Below are positions 29,440 to 40,844 of a stretch of 64,000 nucleotides of DNA, piece by piece (position 1 is the first letter of the stretch; each line of letters starts with the position of its first letter). The notes under the pieces were generated by a model. That model saw nothing but the letters and a program-made list of their open reading frames with translations. It ran no database searches and was not told the DNA's origin. The position numbers were made by a program, and so were the translations under genes. The DNA comes from Ryuthela nishihirai (lineage: Eukaryota > Arthropoda > Arachnida > Araneae > Heptathelidae): NCBI GenBank assembly GCA_038380435.1, contig JAWZYU010000019.1, positions 34,125,801-34,189,800 of the forward strand, written 5' to 3'.

Positions 29440-29880
29440 CTAGTTTGCAGATTTCAAAACGGCTTTGATTCTGTTGATAGCCATGATTTTGGTTCATCGT
29501 GAAATGGTATAGGGAAAAGTGCTATAATTAGATCTGTGATTGTTATGATCCATTGGTTTTAAACCTATTCAAATATCCTACTATTGTGACCCTTTTTAAA
29601 AGTAAGATAAACAGGAAACTTGGCGATCTTCATTTTAGATGCTCCTCAGTACCTTGGATATTTAGTGTTTATACAGAATAACAGAATTATGAATATTGTA
29701 CCTAAAAAGCCTTAAGAAAAGGTGGAGAAGAAGAATGCAATAGATAAACAATTTCAAACAGTACCTTGTTAGAATTGGCTTGCAGTGACCAAATGCAACA
29801 GCTGTAGCACAGATTGACGTGCGCAGAAATCAGTTGCAATCTCGATGGACCTCTTTATCCATGATTTCTTCGGGATTATG
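29440..29880 (+). pseudogene. RTE-like LINE remnant, palm and tail
   Basis: In the plus-strand frames FQNGFDSVDSHD near 29455 corresponds to the FKKAFDSVDRHN palm motif of the 18.6-22.2 kb LINE. At 29660-29880 the tail follows (RIMNIV, LVRIGLQWPNA, then a match to the ORF end). The middle is deleted. It is very diverged. Confidence 0.65.
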
Positions 29881-30139
29881 TACATATATATGGTTGGTTA
29901 AATATCCAAACATTTACGATTTTTTCCAATTATCATAGTAATATAACAATGGATCCACTAGATACAGAAACTAAAATTTGGCGCATTAGTTTTGATGTCT
30001 AACATTCTTCCAGCGTTTCATGAAAATAGGAGCGAATCTGGTTGAAAATGGTCATTTTATTGGTTGATTTCATATAGAATTACTCTATACCATCCTTCCA
30101 GAAATTGACATAACACTCTTTCAACAACGTCTCTATTCA

Positions 30140-30860
30140 AATAATATCCTTCCAAAACGCAACTTGCACACAAATATTCTTCCATCAGTTCGAGTAACAA
30201 ACAAATGTTCTTCAGGAGAACTATAAATATTCTTCCAGCAACTCGAGTAACACACAAATGTTCTTCCGGAGAAATTACAAATATTCTTCCAGCAACTCTA
30301 GGTACACACAAATGTTCTTCCAAAAACTAAAGTTCGAAATATTTTTCCAGTAACTCGAGTAACGCACAAATGTTCTTCCGGAGAAATTACAAATATTCTT
30401 CCAGCAACTCGAGGTACACACAAATGTTCTTCCAAAATCTAAAGTTTGAAATATTTTTCCAGTAACTCGAGTAACACACAAATGTTCTTCCGAAGAAATT
30501 ACAAATATTCTTCCAGCAACTCTAGGTACACACAAATATTTTCCAAAAACTAAAGTTCCAAATATTTTTCCAGTAACTCAAGTAACACACAAATATTCTT
30601 CCAGCAACTCGAGTTACACACAAATATTTTTACAGAAACTAGAGTTACAAATGTTCTTATAGAATTCGAGTTACCAATATTCTTCTAGCAACTCGGGTTA
30701 CACTCATAGTATTCTTCCAGAAACTCCGCTTACTTATATAACATTCTTTTAACAAGTCAGTTTATTCCCCAAAAGAATATTGAAACAATTCCCTTTTTTC
30801 ACATAACACCCTTCTCCAACAACTCCGGTTACATATATAATATTCTTCCATCAACTCCAT
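30140..30860. repeat. Minisatellite, unit with CAACTCGAGTNACACACAAA
   Basis: About 20 irregular units of 30-45 bp combining ATATTCTTCCAGCAACTC and GAGTAACACACAAATGTTC. A higher-order period of about 115 bp is visible at 30200-30540, where an extra AAACTAAAGTT segment recurs. Units degrade toward 30860. Long minus-strand frames here are by-products of the repeat. Confidence 0.9.
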
Positions 30861-30869
30861 TTACTTGTG

Positions 30870-31170
30870 GGTCGGTAAGTTGACTAAGTCGGTAGCACGC
30901 CAGGCTCGTAATCTACGTAATCTAAAGGTTCTCGGTTCGAGTCCCATTCGTACCAGCCTTGACATTTATCTCCACTCTTGTTCAGAAACCGCACATCGAT
31001 GGGCTTCAAAAGCTGCCATTCGTAGGATGGGACGTAGGAGAAAGCCATATCCTTGCGTAGGAGAAAACACTAAAGAGCACGTTGAATGGCCTTGACTGTA
31101 GGCTACTATCTGTCTCAACAGCTATCCAGTGGATCACTTTCCTCAACCTTCTCCGAACCCTTAGATTTGC
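30870..31170 (+). repeat. SINE-A, diverged, with internal duplications
   Basis: Head with AAGTCGGTAGCACGCCAGGC and box B GGTTCGAGTCCC. Two short tandem duplications (ATCTACGTA and GCGTAGGAGAAA-type) lie in head and body. It ends near CTTCTCCGAACCCTTAG without the conserved terminus. Confidence 0.75.
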
Positions 31171-31662
31171 ATCGAATAGTCGAAAGTTATCCGAGTTTTG
31201 TATAAAGCTAGATAAACATTAAATAAAATTATGCAAAAGTGTTTATGCATGAATGTTTAAAAAGAAAGTTTATCAAACTTCTAGAGTTCCATGATAAACT
31301 GTGCAAAATAAAAGAAAAAAGCAATATCCACTTCTGAATACAAATTGCTCATTAGATATAATCAGATTCCTGAGGCTCTAAAAAACAGAATATATCCAAG
31401 GGGCATCAGTTGCTGATCCAGTTTTCCATTAAAAACTCCCAAAGGAGATAAAGGAAGTGAATTGCTCTCAGCTGCAGATTTTGCTTCCATTTAATAAGAT
31501 AATTTATATTTCCTAGATTCAAATTTTATTTTTTAACCAAAAAGAAGTACATTCTTTAGTTTACAGCAGCCACCTCAGACAAAAGACACTTCGAAACCTA
31601 ACCTAGCATAAACTAATATGCAAAGTGAAGTTACAACTTAATGCTATGTCAATGAGAAGCTA
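31171..31662. other. No recognised gene or repeat
   Basis: AT-rich sequence without supported features. Confidence 0.4.
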
Positions 31663-32105
31663 ATTTCGAAGCTTTATCACTTCTAAAATAAGTTTTTTTG
31701 GGTAAAATATAGTTAAAGAAATCAGTCAAGTCTATCTAAATCGTAACTTAGCAGTTGAAGTGTAATGGAAGGTGAAATATTTAACAGTGTCAATACCACA
31801 TCTAAGAAACTTATAGGAAATTAATGGACATTAAAAGAATTACTTCTACAAACTTCCAAAACATAAACTTGTTTCATTAAACGGATCCAACTAGTACTTC
31901 TTATTAATGTTTTAATTAACTTTTGAGGTAATTTTTATGACTATTTTTATAACTGTTGTTGTTGAATATTCAAACTTCCATAACTTTTCAATACCGAACG
32001 ATATTAGTGGAATTTTTGATTCGTGTAGAGAAGCTGGGCAGCTTTGTGTTCAATCACATTTGCATTGCAATATTCATTTTAGAACTAAGAGAGCATCGAA
32101 ATGAA
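31663..32105. mobile_element. Foldback-family element, diverged
   Basis: Same order as the element at 28793-29246: left arm with CACTTCTAAAATAAGTTTTT, centre with AAACTTGTTTCATTAAACG and TAATTAACTTTTGAGG, right arm with TTGAATATTCAAACTTCCA. The arms now pair poorly, so this copy is older. Confidence 0.6.
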
Positions 32106-32764
32106 TTCAACATTGGGTTGTAGCAACTTTTTCAATTGTTTAGGCTTAAAGTTTGCAACATTATAGTGCAAAAAATTTAACATTTGTGTACATTGTTAAT
32201 ATAACGTTGAGTTCTCATGAAATAAAGTCTAGCAAGAAGTCACACTTTACGTTAGTGGACTACTATGGTTATTTTTTGGACCATACTGCAGTAATGTTCC
32301 TTACTAGAAATAAGTTCTGAGTCGGAGGAATTTAAATTTCATATATTTCCTGTAATTGCAAAAAATACGAAAAAAAAAAAATAAAATATTTTATTATGAT
32401 TTTAATCTTTTATTCAGTGTTTAATAATTTAAAATAAGCATCGTGAAGGTTTTTTATTGTTCTCTATTTTGTAATAAATTAATGGCTCTTTGCATTTATA
32501 ATGATTTTACCTCCGAATTCTGATATTTCTAATAGAATTTCTTTTTCGTCACAAAGAGTATTAACGCTTCAGTTTTGTCATAAAGATTATAACTAATAAT
32601 ATAAGAATGAAATCAATGATTAGCATGCATTTCTGTATATATGTTTTACATTAAAGAAAAAGGTTATTCCAAATCAACCTGGGGCTCAATAACTTTAGAC
32701 TCGGGCAGGAGCCGGCTCGAAAAAGAGAGCCTAAACTCATCTCTATTCCTTATTCAACTAGTAC
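32106..32764. other. No recognised gene or repeat
   Basis: AT-rich sequence, including an A run at 32370-32383. No features are supported. Confidence 0.4.
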
Positions 32765-33178
32765 AGAGGGTTTTGTTCAATCTATTGTGCTCCAGACTCG
32801 TAATCTGTAATCCCCAGGATCTATTCTCAACAGTTCCTGCTTATAGATATTTCTTCACTAACTCCCGTTCTGCCCTCGTTGGGAAACCTGCAATAGGTTT
32901 GGAAAGGCATTGTTTGGAAATTTAAAATCTGAAACTTCCAGCCGTCCGTCTGATATATTAAACCGTGGTCACGCTGGCAGGAATATCCTGTTCGTATTTA
33001 AAGAATATCGAGATGATTTTGACGGCGATTTCTATCTGTTTCTTAACCTCTATCCAGTGGTCCTTTGGATTCTCAGTAGATCCCAATCTTCTCTGAGCCC
33101 TTGCAAATCCTTGCGATTTAGCCATTCGGACTATTGTGTGCAAAAAATGCCGTTTACAGGTAGAACAATCCAACCATT
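32765..33178 (+). repeat. SINE-A, old full-length copy
   Basis: Head (CTCCAGACTCGTAATCTGTA), body (GGTTTGGAAAGGC, CCGTCCGTCTGATAT, TTAAACCGTGG, TTTAAAGAATATCG, TTTTGACGGCGATT) and the end ACAGGTAGAACAATCC can all be traced. Many substitutions and short insertions are present. Confidence 0.75.
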
Positions 33179-34134
33179 TGTAAACTTCTAGTATACAGTA
33201 AAAATGTTTAGCTTTTTTTTAATATATCGCCATTTTATTCAATTTTCTCTGGCCAAATACTGTTAATTCTAAGATTCTGAGCAATAAAGAATAGTAGTCA
33301 AGTTATATTAATGCTAATTGAAAATCTAGGCAGCTTACTTTTTTATGTACTTCTGAATAATGTTCCTGCTTAAAAGATAAAACACGAATTGCATAACAGA
33401 CAGCAAAAGATAGCAATAAGGAATATAGCCTAAACTTTGATTATTTATTCTTTAGCAGTGATTATATGCCCATTCAGTAAAGCCCTGGCGAAAATGGTGA
33501 AAAAAGGTTAGGAATTAAACGGTAAATAAAAATTCAGTCGAAATTACATAATTTCAACTTGTAATGTTGTTGTATCAGTGACGACAAACGGACTTCTACC
33601 TGGTTGGTGCTGCCATCTATGAGTTAATCTACAAACTAAGAGTGTGAAAGGAAAACGTTATGAATGGCACACAAATGGTTCATCGACATAAAATTTATCT
33701 CCTGTTCATTTAACTGAGGCAACAGTACAGAAAACATAAAATAAAGTGGGTGTAGAGGCTCTAATTGATAATTTCAAACATTTTTAAGGTTGATCCGTAG
33801 CTTATTCTTAAAATTTTGAGGCAGTCGGCGATTTAAAAAAATGGCTTTAAACCGCTGCCATACACGACATATTAAACTCTGAGGCATATAGAGTAACTTG
33901 TGCTTCTATTACATGGTACAAGAAAGAAATTCTAAATTGCATCTCGTGCTACTATTCAAATACTTATGGTAGTGTGCACAAACCTTTTTGGTATCTGTCC
34001 GATATAAAAAATTCCATGTTTGCTGTGGGCCAATAGCAAACATGCAATAATAACAATGCGGCATGCAATAACGGCGGGGGGAGGAATGAAAGGTTGAACT
34101 CTGTTACTCTGTTTATTATATTTTAATTATGACA
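33179..34134. other. No recognised gene or repeat
   Basis: AT-rich sequence. TGGTGCTGCCATCTATGAG near 33605 resembles a word inside the element at 52937-53951 but is too short to classify. Confidence 0.35.
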
Positions 34135-34380
34135 TATATAGCTGCAAAATAATACGAAGAAATATTAAATAATGGTATAAAATTTATTGTAATGTCAAAA
34201 CTGAAGTTGGCTTTTCGAAGCAATATATAAAGGATGGGACTAGATAGCAGAAATGAGCTGCAGAACATTCGGATTCAAAGACGTGGTAGCTAGTTGTATA
34301 GTTATGTTGTATAATAGCCGTAATTCCTGGCGAGTGAATGGGAAGTCGGACACATGTAACATCAACGGTGGCAGAAATTG
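34135..34380 (+). repeat. Dispersed repeat R1, upstream part
   Basis: About 245 bp closely matching 56228-56472 in the same orientation. Shared words are ACTGAAGTTGGCTT, AAGGATGGGACT, GCAGAAATGAGCTGCAGAAC, TAGTTGTATAG and ACACATGTAA. It ends 115 bp before the hAT element. The element type is unknown. Confidence 0.8.
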
Positions 34381-34726
34381 TATGATTTAAATTTTCATCT
34401 TATTTAAACATCACTCACTTTAATAGAGCCAGCTCTAATAATATATATTTTATATTTTCCAAATTTCATACGGGCCTAGTCAAAGCCTCCTATATCAGTG
34501 GTGGCGAAACTTTTTATGTGCGCGTGTCAAAAAATTACAAATAATATTTATCGAGTATATATCGTTGCTGACGTGCGGGGAAGTTTTTAATAGAGGAAAA
34601 AATTAATAAAAAATTAATTATGCAGAATTTTATTGAATCAAGTTTAAAAATTGACATATAACTTCATAAAGGTGTACTCATAACTTGTCATAAAGTTGTC
34701 ATATAAAAATCAAAATGAATTATTTA

Positions 34727-35830
34727 TTAATGAGATTTTTGCTGTTGTGCATTGAATGCCAAATGCTTTAAATCAGGTTCATATTTCGTCACTTTTAGTA
34801 ATACACACGCCGAACTAGATTCGTAAGTTATTTTATTTCTTAAACTGTCTTTTATGAGATTCATTTTGGAAAATAATGACTCAAAAGCATATGTAGAGGA
34901 GAAAATTAATAATATGGCCATCGCTAATTCTTTTAGACAACTAAAGGTTTCGGAATGGCATTCCAGGTTCTCACTATTTCCTCATCTGCATTCTTTTTAT
35001 ATACGCCCAATAATCGATCATTTTCAATTATTTCCAAGTCATTTCTCAAATCGACAAACTTTTGTTTCCACATAGAACTGTACTGAAAATAGATTAATTG
35101 CATTTCTATATTTCCAAACTCAGCCAATCAAAAATATTGAGTTTATCCGCTGATGCTATATCCGGATGTAGAATAAATTTTGATGTTTCTTCAAATTGCC
35201 TGAATTGCACAAATCTTGAAGAAAATTCGTTGATTATCGGCTGAATAACTGCAGAAAACTCTTGTGTCAATTTAACTTGATCTGGTTTATTATGAGATTC
35301 TAGATCTGCAAAGAATACGTTTGTATTTGGAAAATATTTGAAGGTATTGGAGATAACGTCACGATTGAAAATTTGCAATTTAACTTCGAATGCTTTGATT
35401 AAATCAAACATGACAATAACTGTCCTGTTAACACCTTGCAGTTTAACATTTAATTCATTTAAATGTAAGCACAAATCAGTAAAAAACATTAATTTGGAAA
35501 GCCATTCGACGTCCAATAATTGATTAAACGTTTCAATGATTCTCTCATTATGTAAAAAAATCTAAGTTCATCTAAACACTCAATGAATCTTTGAAGAACT
35601 TGTCCACGACTTAACCATCGGACGTTGTTGTACATAAGTAAACCATTGTACACTGACTTTACTTCAATTAATAATTCAAGAAATTTTCGTTTATTTAAAG
35701 CATGTGCAGATATAAAATTGACCAATTTTATTACAAGGCTCATAACATCTTCCAGCGACTTGAAACTGGCCTTTAACGCATAAAACCTGCTAATATATAA
35801 TGCAATGAAAACCCAGAACTGAATGTCCAA
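34727..35830 (-). pseudogene. hAT transposase, C-terminal two thirds, broken
   Basis: Four minus-strand frames follow in order: 35489-35830 (with NVRWLSRGQVLQRF, a hallmark of the hAT catalytic region), 35106-35516 (helical insertion domain), 34933-35127, and 34727-34921 (SSTYAFESLFSKMNLIK and LRNKITYESS, the C-terminal dimerisation region). It most resembles the ZBED/GTF2I-repeat-type group of hAT proteins. Frame breaks separate the pieces, and the BED zinc finger and first catalytic residue are missing. A SINE-B sits directly at the 5' side. It is not functional. Confidence 0.85.
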
Positions 35831-36040
35831 TAATAAATAAATAAATACCCCCTCAAAGCAGCTGCTAGGCCACAGAGGTCTGACAGGAGCCTGTCAGTTT
35901 ATATGCCATAGTAGAAGGTCTGAGAGGATGACAGGACCTCAGCCGAAAAACGACACATACATCCATGCCTTACACGGGGCTCGAACCCAGGTCCCTTAGA
36001 CAAGTAGCCAAGCGTGCTAACCACTCGGCCACGGGACGGC
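35831..36040 (-). repeat. SINE-B, full length, inside the hAT element
   Basis: Complete minus-strand copy with A/T-rich tail (AATAAATAAATAAATACCCC), middle and tRNA-like head ending at complement CACGGGACGGC. Flanks share only TCCA, so any TSD is short or decayed. Confidence 0.9.
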
Positions 36041-36718
36041 TCCATGCTAAGTAGAACTGTAACAAATTTATTCCAAAATAAAATCAAACGTTTTATAAAT
36101 GCCTAAATTAAATTACTTTTATAATTCACACATGCAGCAAAAACAGTGCCCGTACGCAACAATAATACACTTGCCACTGCTTTCTGCTTATTTGCGGACG
36201 CGCAACGCGAAGAGAAATGCATAAGAACGCATAAGAACGTATATGCGATTAGAGATGGGAGTGAACGGACGTGTTTTCTCCTCTCTCCCATTTGGGGTTG
36301 GCATCTGCATACCCGGATTGTGTCGATTGACCATCAGTGCAGTAAGTGCAATAAAAATTCCATTTTCATTGTCCCCACCCGAAATGACGCCTTCCGTTTT
36401 ACTAGTCTTCTCTCCCGCCTCACCTGCGAGCCATCGAGCACAAAACCTAATCTTTACGATCTTCAATTTAGAGGTCCTTCCCCACCTACTTTGGATTCGG
36501 TGCTGCAGAAACATGTGTTAAGCATCTGCATACTGTTCCTCCGTCCGAGCAATTATATACCCTTCTCTTATCGGTCCTTTGTTTGTCAGCTCCTGCTACA
36601 AGAAACTGTCTTGTGAATTTGTGCCTCCAAGGGTTCTTCAGTCGTCATTTCCATCATTCTTTAGTGTCTGTTTTTCTGCTTCTTCATTGAAGGTTTCGTT
36701 TATCCTCTGCCTATTGAA

Positions 36719-36952
36719 ATGAAGTGCATTGAATGTAGAGATGATATTCCGCTCGGATCTAACTATGTCACCTGTAACGGCGTGTGCGAGGGTAAATTAC
36801 ATTTAATTTGCTCAGGCATTTCTGAGTCGAACTACCGCAGAATGACTCAGGAGAGACGAAAGAAGTGGAAATGTTTCAATTGCAAAGCGATAAAGTCAAC
36901 ATCTAACAAAGATTTTAGTCAACATCTAACAAAGATTTTAGTCAACATCTAA
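36719..36952 (+). pseudogene. LINE ORF1, PHD-like zinc finger part
   Basis: 77 codons. CIEC, a CNGVCEGKLHLIC segment and CFNCKAI supply the Cys and His spacing of a PHD-type finger, which occurs at the start of ORF1 in several Jockey and CR1 LINEs. After the finger a 23-bp unit (AGTCAACATCTAACAAAGAT...) is present three times (36893-36960) and ends the frame. The ORF1 protein binds element RNA. Confidence 0.75.
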
Positions 36953-37093
36953 CAAGATCTTTTAAAGATTTAAATTTTAACGCTAATGGAGAGCAAACTG
37001 AGTTTACAATTGGACACATGTCAAAGTAGCATGTGAAGCTCAAGTGAGGCAAATGAGTCTGGATCAGACACTTCGGATGAAGGCATCGATGAT

Positions 37094-37800
37094 TTGAAGG
37101 CACTGTTAAAGGAAATAAATATAAAAATTCAGGTTATTAATAAACTTAAAGATGAAATTGTTGACCTAAGACGTTCTGTAGAGTGTTTCTCTGAAAGATA
37201 TGATACATTACTAGGAAGATTACAAATATATGAAAAACAGCAAACTGAGATAGAACACAAACTAGAAACTACCGATAGACTTTGTACAGAAAACATGGCT
37301 GAAACAAAAACTCTACAAACTAAGCTAAACGACTTAGATCAGTATGGACGTAACAAAAATCTGGAAAAAGATGGGATCCGCGTTCAATACCAGGAGATGG
37401 AAATAAGCTACACCTGTTAATGACCAGCATCGCGAAAAAGCTTGAAATAAGTAATTTTTACTTAGAGTAAATAGAAGCCATCCACAGACTGCCTGTGAGA
37501 AATAAAAATTAAATTCCGCCAATCATTGTGCAAATTTCATCGAGACCCACAAGAGATTATTGGTTATCGCGGAGAAGAAGGGGTATGCTGGCCTCAGAAG
37601 TAGCCTCTAATGCTGACAATACTCCAGTTTACATGAATGAAAATCTTACGTCTGTCTTTTGTGTAGGGCAAAATCAATCGCTCGTGAAAAGTAGTATAAA
37701 TATGTGTAGTGTAAACAAGGAAAAATTTTCTTGAGAAAATCAGATGGTGACAATATCATAAAACTCGATATTCATAGCAACTTATACAGGTTTAAATTTT
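37094..37800 (+). pseudogene. LINE ORF1, coiled coil and FP25K-like C-terminus
   Basis: The frame at 37094-37420 is a strong coiled coil (for example VINKLKDEIVDLRRSV), then DQYGRNKNLE, a conserved segment. Later frames give EAIHRLPVRNKN and SSRPTRDYWLSRRRRGMLAS, then KSDGDNIIKLDIHSN near 37740. These match the C-terminal domain shared with the baculovirus FP25K protein that many CR1 and Jockey ORF1 proteins carry. Frame breaks make it a pseudogene. Confidence 0.75.
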
Positions 37801-38104
37801 CTGTCTGAAATTGCTGCTTCATATCGGCCATGGCTAACAAACTGTAATCTCCACGATGGACTTCTTCGACGATACAAACGATCTTGGTGCGGACTGGAAT
37901 AACCAGAATCATTATGAACTGGACATTATTGCTGAAGTTAAAAACTGGTTCCAAGAGGATAAAAACGTAACATATGATACAATAGAACAGTTATCAGTTA
38001 TGCACGTTAATGTCAGAAGTTTTTAAAAAAAAACTGGGATCTCTTATATTGCTATTTAATTAATATCTTAGATTTTCTAGGTGTAATCGTATTAACAGAA
38101 ACGA

Positions 38105-38989
38105 ATGTTAATGAATATGAAAAAATCCTTATGCAATATAAGTAATTTTAACCAAATTTCTTTAAATAGTACCGGTAAGAAAGTAAGAGGTATTGTTTTC
38201 TATAGAGAAAACTTGGTAATTCAAAATGTTAGCGTACGTATCTCACCAGCAGAATCTATGCACTTGAGGATTATCAAACATAAAACAATATATAACTTGG
38301 TGTCTGCTTATCGATCTCCGGGCACCGATATTAATGAATTTCTTTCTTCTCTGACTAGATGGATGGGGGAGAGCCATAAATTTAAGAATATAATACTCAT
38401 TGGAGATTTCAATATTGATATTTCTAGTCATGGAAAGAAAGGAGTTCAAAAATATCTTAATGCTCTTTCTGAGTTTGGCTTTGTCCCTACAATAAGAGGA
38501 TTTACTAGAGAAGAGATTTTGGGAAGCTCCACTATTCACTGGTACATTGATCACATTATTGTAAAATTAGATAGAAATTTTAATTATAAATCCTTAATCT
38601 CACTAATCAAAGTTTCAGACCACTATTTTATTTCATTATTACTAAGCTCGAATAAATCAGTGTCCGAATATACAACAGGTAATGAAAAATATTTGAAATA
38701 TGATCATAAAAATATTATTAATTCAATAATTAGGACTAATTGGAATACTGAACAAGTCACCACGTCTGCTGATGAAATGTACAATAGTTTTAAAAATGAA
38801 TACAACACGATTCTGGATGAAAATATCTCAACAAACCAACACAACATCAAATTTCGGAAAAACAGCAAAAAATGGATCACTCCCGAAATTATGAATATGA
38901 TTGAACAAAGAGATGCAGCATGGGTTACAGAAACAACAGAAATGACAATGCTAACAAAAAACTTTATTAACAACTACGAAATTCAGTAA
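38105..38989 (+). pseudogene. LINE ORF2 endonuclease domain
   Basis: A 294-codon frame. It contains AYRSPGTDINEFLS, ILIGDFNIDIS (the metal-binding GDFN box), YIDHIIVK and VSDHYFISLLL (the catalytic SDH box) of an apurinic endonuclease-like domain. After that comes a helical linker (WITPEIMNMIEQRDAAW) that normally leads to the reverse transcriptase, which is deleted. The N-terminal part of the domain lies upstream, in VLTETN near 38090. Confidence 0.85.
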
Positions 38990-39518
38990 CCGATTTTATA
39001 AAAATAGAAAAATCTAAATTTAAACAAAAAACGCTTCATATCCATTGCTGGAAATACAAAACAATCCTGGGATATGATTAATACTATATTTTGTTAATAA
39101 TTACGGTAAAAATCTTAAAGAGTATAAAGTGCCGGAGATCTTTAACCAATTACCAAGAGAAATCATATATCTAACTAATTTTAGTGAGATTTGGTTAAAG
39201 GTTAAAAACTATTTAAAGAATGTTTGTTAATCTGTAATCCTGAGAAAACCTGTATCTATACGACTTTTGTGTTCTTTTTTTACTATGTTCACTTATGTAT
39301 GAAAACTAATGCTCATCAATATTTCCTGCAGATAAGCTATTACCTTTGCGGGTCAAATGTATAAAATCTTTCTACATCTGTGTTTTGTGAGATGACGATG
39401 ATGATGAATAAATATATTATTATTATTGAAAAAAGAACGCATAAGAGCGTACGTGCGATTAGAGATGGGAAAAGTCCGGGAATCCTACTCATGAGTTAGT
39501 CGCCGCTAGTTATCTACA

Positions 39519-39719
39519 GCCGTCCCGTGGCCGAGTGGTTAGCACGCTTGGCTAGTGATCTACGGGACCTGGGTTCGAGCCCCCGGTTAAGGCATGGATG
39601 TGCGAGTCATTTTTCTGCTGAGGTCCTGCCATCCTCACAGATCTTCTACTGTGGCATATAAACTGACAGGCTCCTGTCAGACTTCTGTGGCAAGCAGCTG
39701 TTTGAGGGGGTATTTATTT
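39519..39719 (+). repeat. SINE-B, full length, with 12-bp TSD
   Basis: Box A TGGCCGAGTGG (39528-39538), box B GGTTCGAGCCC (39572-39582), middle and tail all present. It is flanked by a perfect 12-bp repeat, TAGTTATCTACA, at 39507-39518 and 39720-39731. Inserted in hAT-internal DNA. Confidence 0.95.
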
Positions 39720-40409
39720 TAGTTATCTACAATGTGCCGACCACAGAAATAGTGAACGGGGTAGAAGGCGAAAGTACGCTTATTGCGCACGATTTCTTGA
39801 GGGCAACCATTTGTACGCATCGTTTAAGTTGCCATTACGATAATTTTATATTATGTCTAATGTTTTCAACTACATTAAGCAAAAAAGGTAAATTAAAAAA
39901 TTGAATTATTTATATTACTGCTTTATTATGTATTAAAATTGTTATAATTTTCAATATGTAAAACCTGGCGTCTCAATCGGAAAACAAAAACATACAAGTT
40001 GTCAAAACTCATGAACTGTCAGAAAACCGGTATTTAATATTGGAAACACTGATTCTTCGTACGATCGCAAAAATAACAAAACAATCAACCGGTCGCACCA
40101 ACACTATCACAATTTTGCATGTCACATATTTTGCAATCACCGCTAACATTCAATTTTAGACGCATCACGTGATCAATTTCGCCTTTATCACCTCTATTTC
40201 TGTGTGTCGACTGACGCGATAAAAAAATCATATTTGTTTCTTTCGTGTAAAATGAAATTTTACTTGTACATGTTGTAACAATTAAAAAAATTGCATAATT
40301 TATAAACGCATAAAATGTTATTACCTGTAAATCGTTCACGTGCCAGCAAAATTTTCGAACGGGCCACCTCTGGCACGCGTGCCATAGGTTCACCACCACT
40401 GTCCTATAT

Positions 40410-40844
40410 CATATCAGGCCTGGACAGTGCTATAACAGAAGTTCTCTTTTCATATAAAAACCTGCTTAAATTAAATTCAATTCTTTAAAATTCAAATGGC
40501 AGTTATTAATTGTTAAAAAAACTTGTAATCAATTTTAAAATGTTCATATATAAATTAGTTAAGTCTTAATGAATAAATCATTTTCTTTTATGCAGTTAAA
40601 AAATAGATTTTTAGAGTTAAAGACATTGGAATACTTAGCAGCAATAATTCCAATTTAAGTAATTACTCTGAAAAGTTAATAAAACAAGTTAAAGCTAAAG
40701 CAATAACTGTTATACTAAACTTTACTAATTACATCTAAGACCGGTTTCAGCAGTTCACGTGAAAATTAAATTAATGCACCCCCGCTAATTCTGAATGATA
40801 TTTTGCAGAAAGAGCTAACTTGCTAAGCGTGTGTTATAGAAGCT
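40410..40844. other. No recognised gene or repeat
   Basis: AT-rich sequence to the right of the hAT element. Confidence 0.4.

Larger units (their letters stand above)
36261..39432 (+). mobile_element. Jockey/CR1-like LINE with 38-bp TSD and deleted reverse transcriptase
   Basis: Flanked by a 38-bp duplication at 36223-36260 and 39433-39470 with 35 of 38 bases identical (core GCGATTAGAGATGGGA). It has a 5' leader, an ORF1 with a PHD-like finger, coiled coil and FP25K-like segment, an ORF2 endonuclease, and a 3' end with an ATTATTATTATTG tail. The reverse transcriptase core is missing: the sequence passes from the end of the endonuclease region (about 38990-39080) to the last coding residues (FNQLPREIIYLTN) within 150 bp. 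The minus-strand LINE at 45431-49172 is a relative. Confidence 0.88.
34496..40401 (-). mobile_element. hAT transposon, 5.9 kb with nested insertions, 8-bp TSD
   Basis: Starts CAGTGGTGGCGAAAC and ends GGTTCACCACCACTG, imperfect terminal inverted repeats of hAT type. It is flanked by a perfect 8-bp duplication, TCCTATAT, at 34488-34495 and 40402-40409. A broken hAT transposase lies on the minus strand (34727-35830). Inside are a minus SINE-B (35831-36040), a LINE (36261-39432) and a plus SINE-B (39519-39719), all younger than the hAT. Removing them leaves about 2.3 kb. The N-terminal part of the transposase is not seen, so the element was already deleted or heavily decayed. Confidence 0.92.

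Noticed and set aside
30057..30535. Minus-strand ORFs of 86-88 codons with repeating CVPRVAGRIF words
   Set aside because: Generated by the minisatellite period, with no independent evidence of coding.
30140..30860. CRISPR array
   Set aside because: Units are adjacent and irregular with no unique spacers, and the window is eukaryotic in character.
36146..36616. 156-codon plus ORF
   Set aside because: It crosses the LINE's left TSD and 5' leader, so it cannot be an ancestral gene; no motif was recognised.
39519..39600. Functional tRNA gene (Ser/Leu-like)
   Set aside because: The same head occurs in all SINE-B copies with a common non-tRNA body and a TSD.
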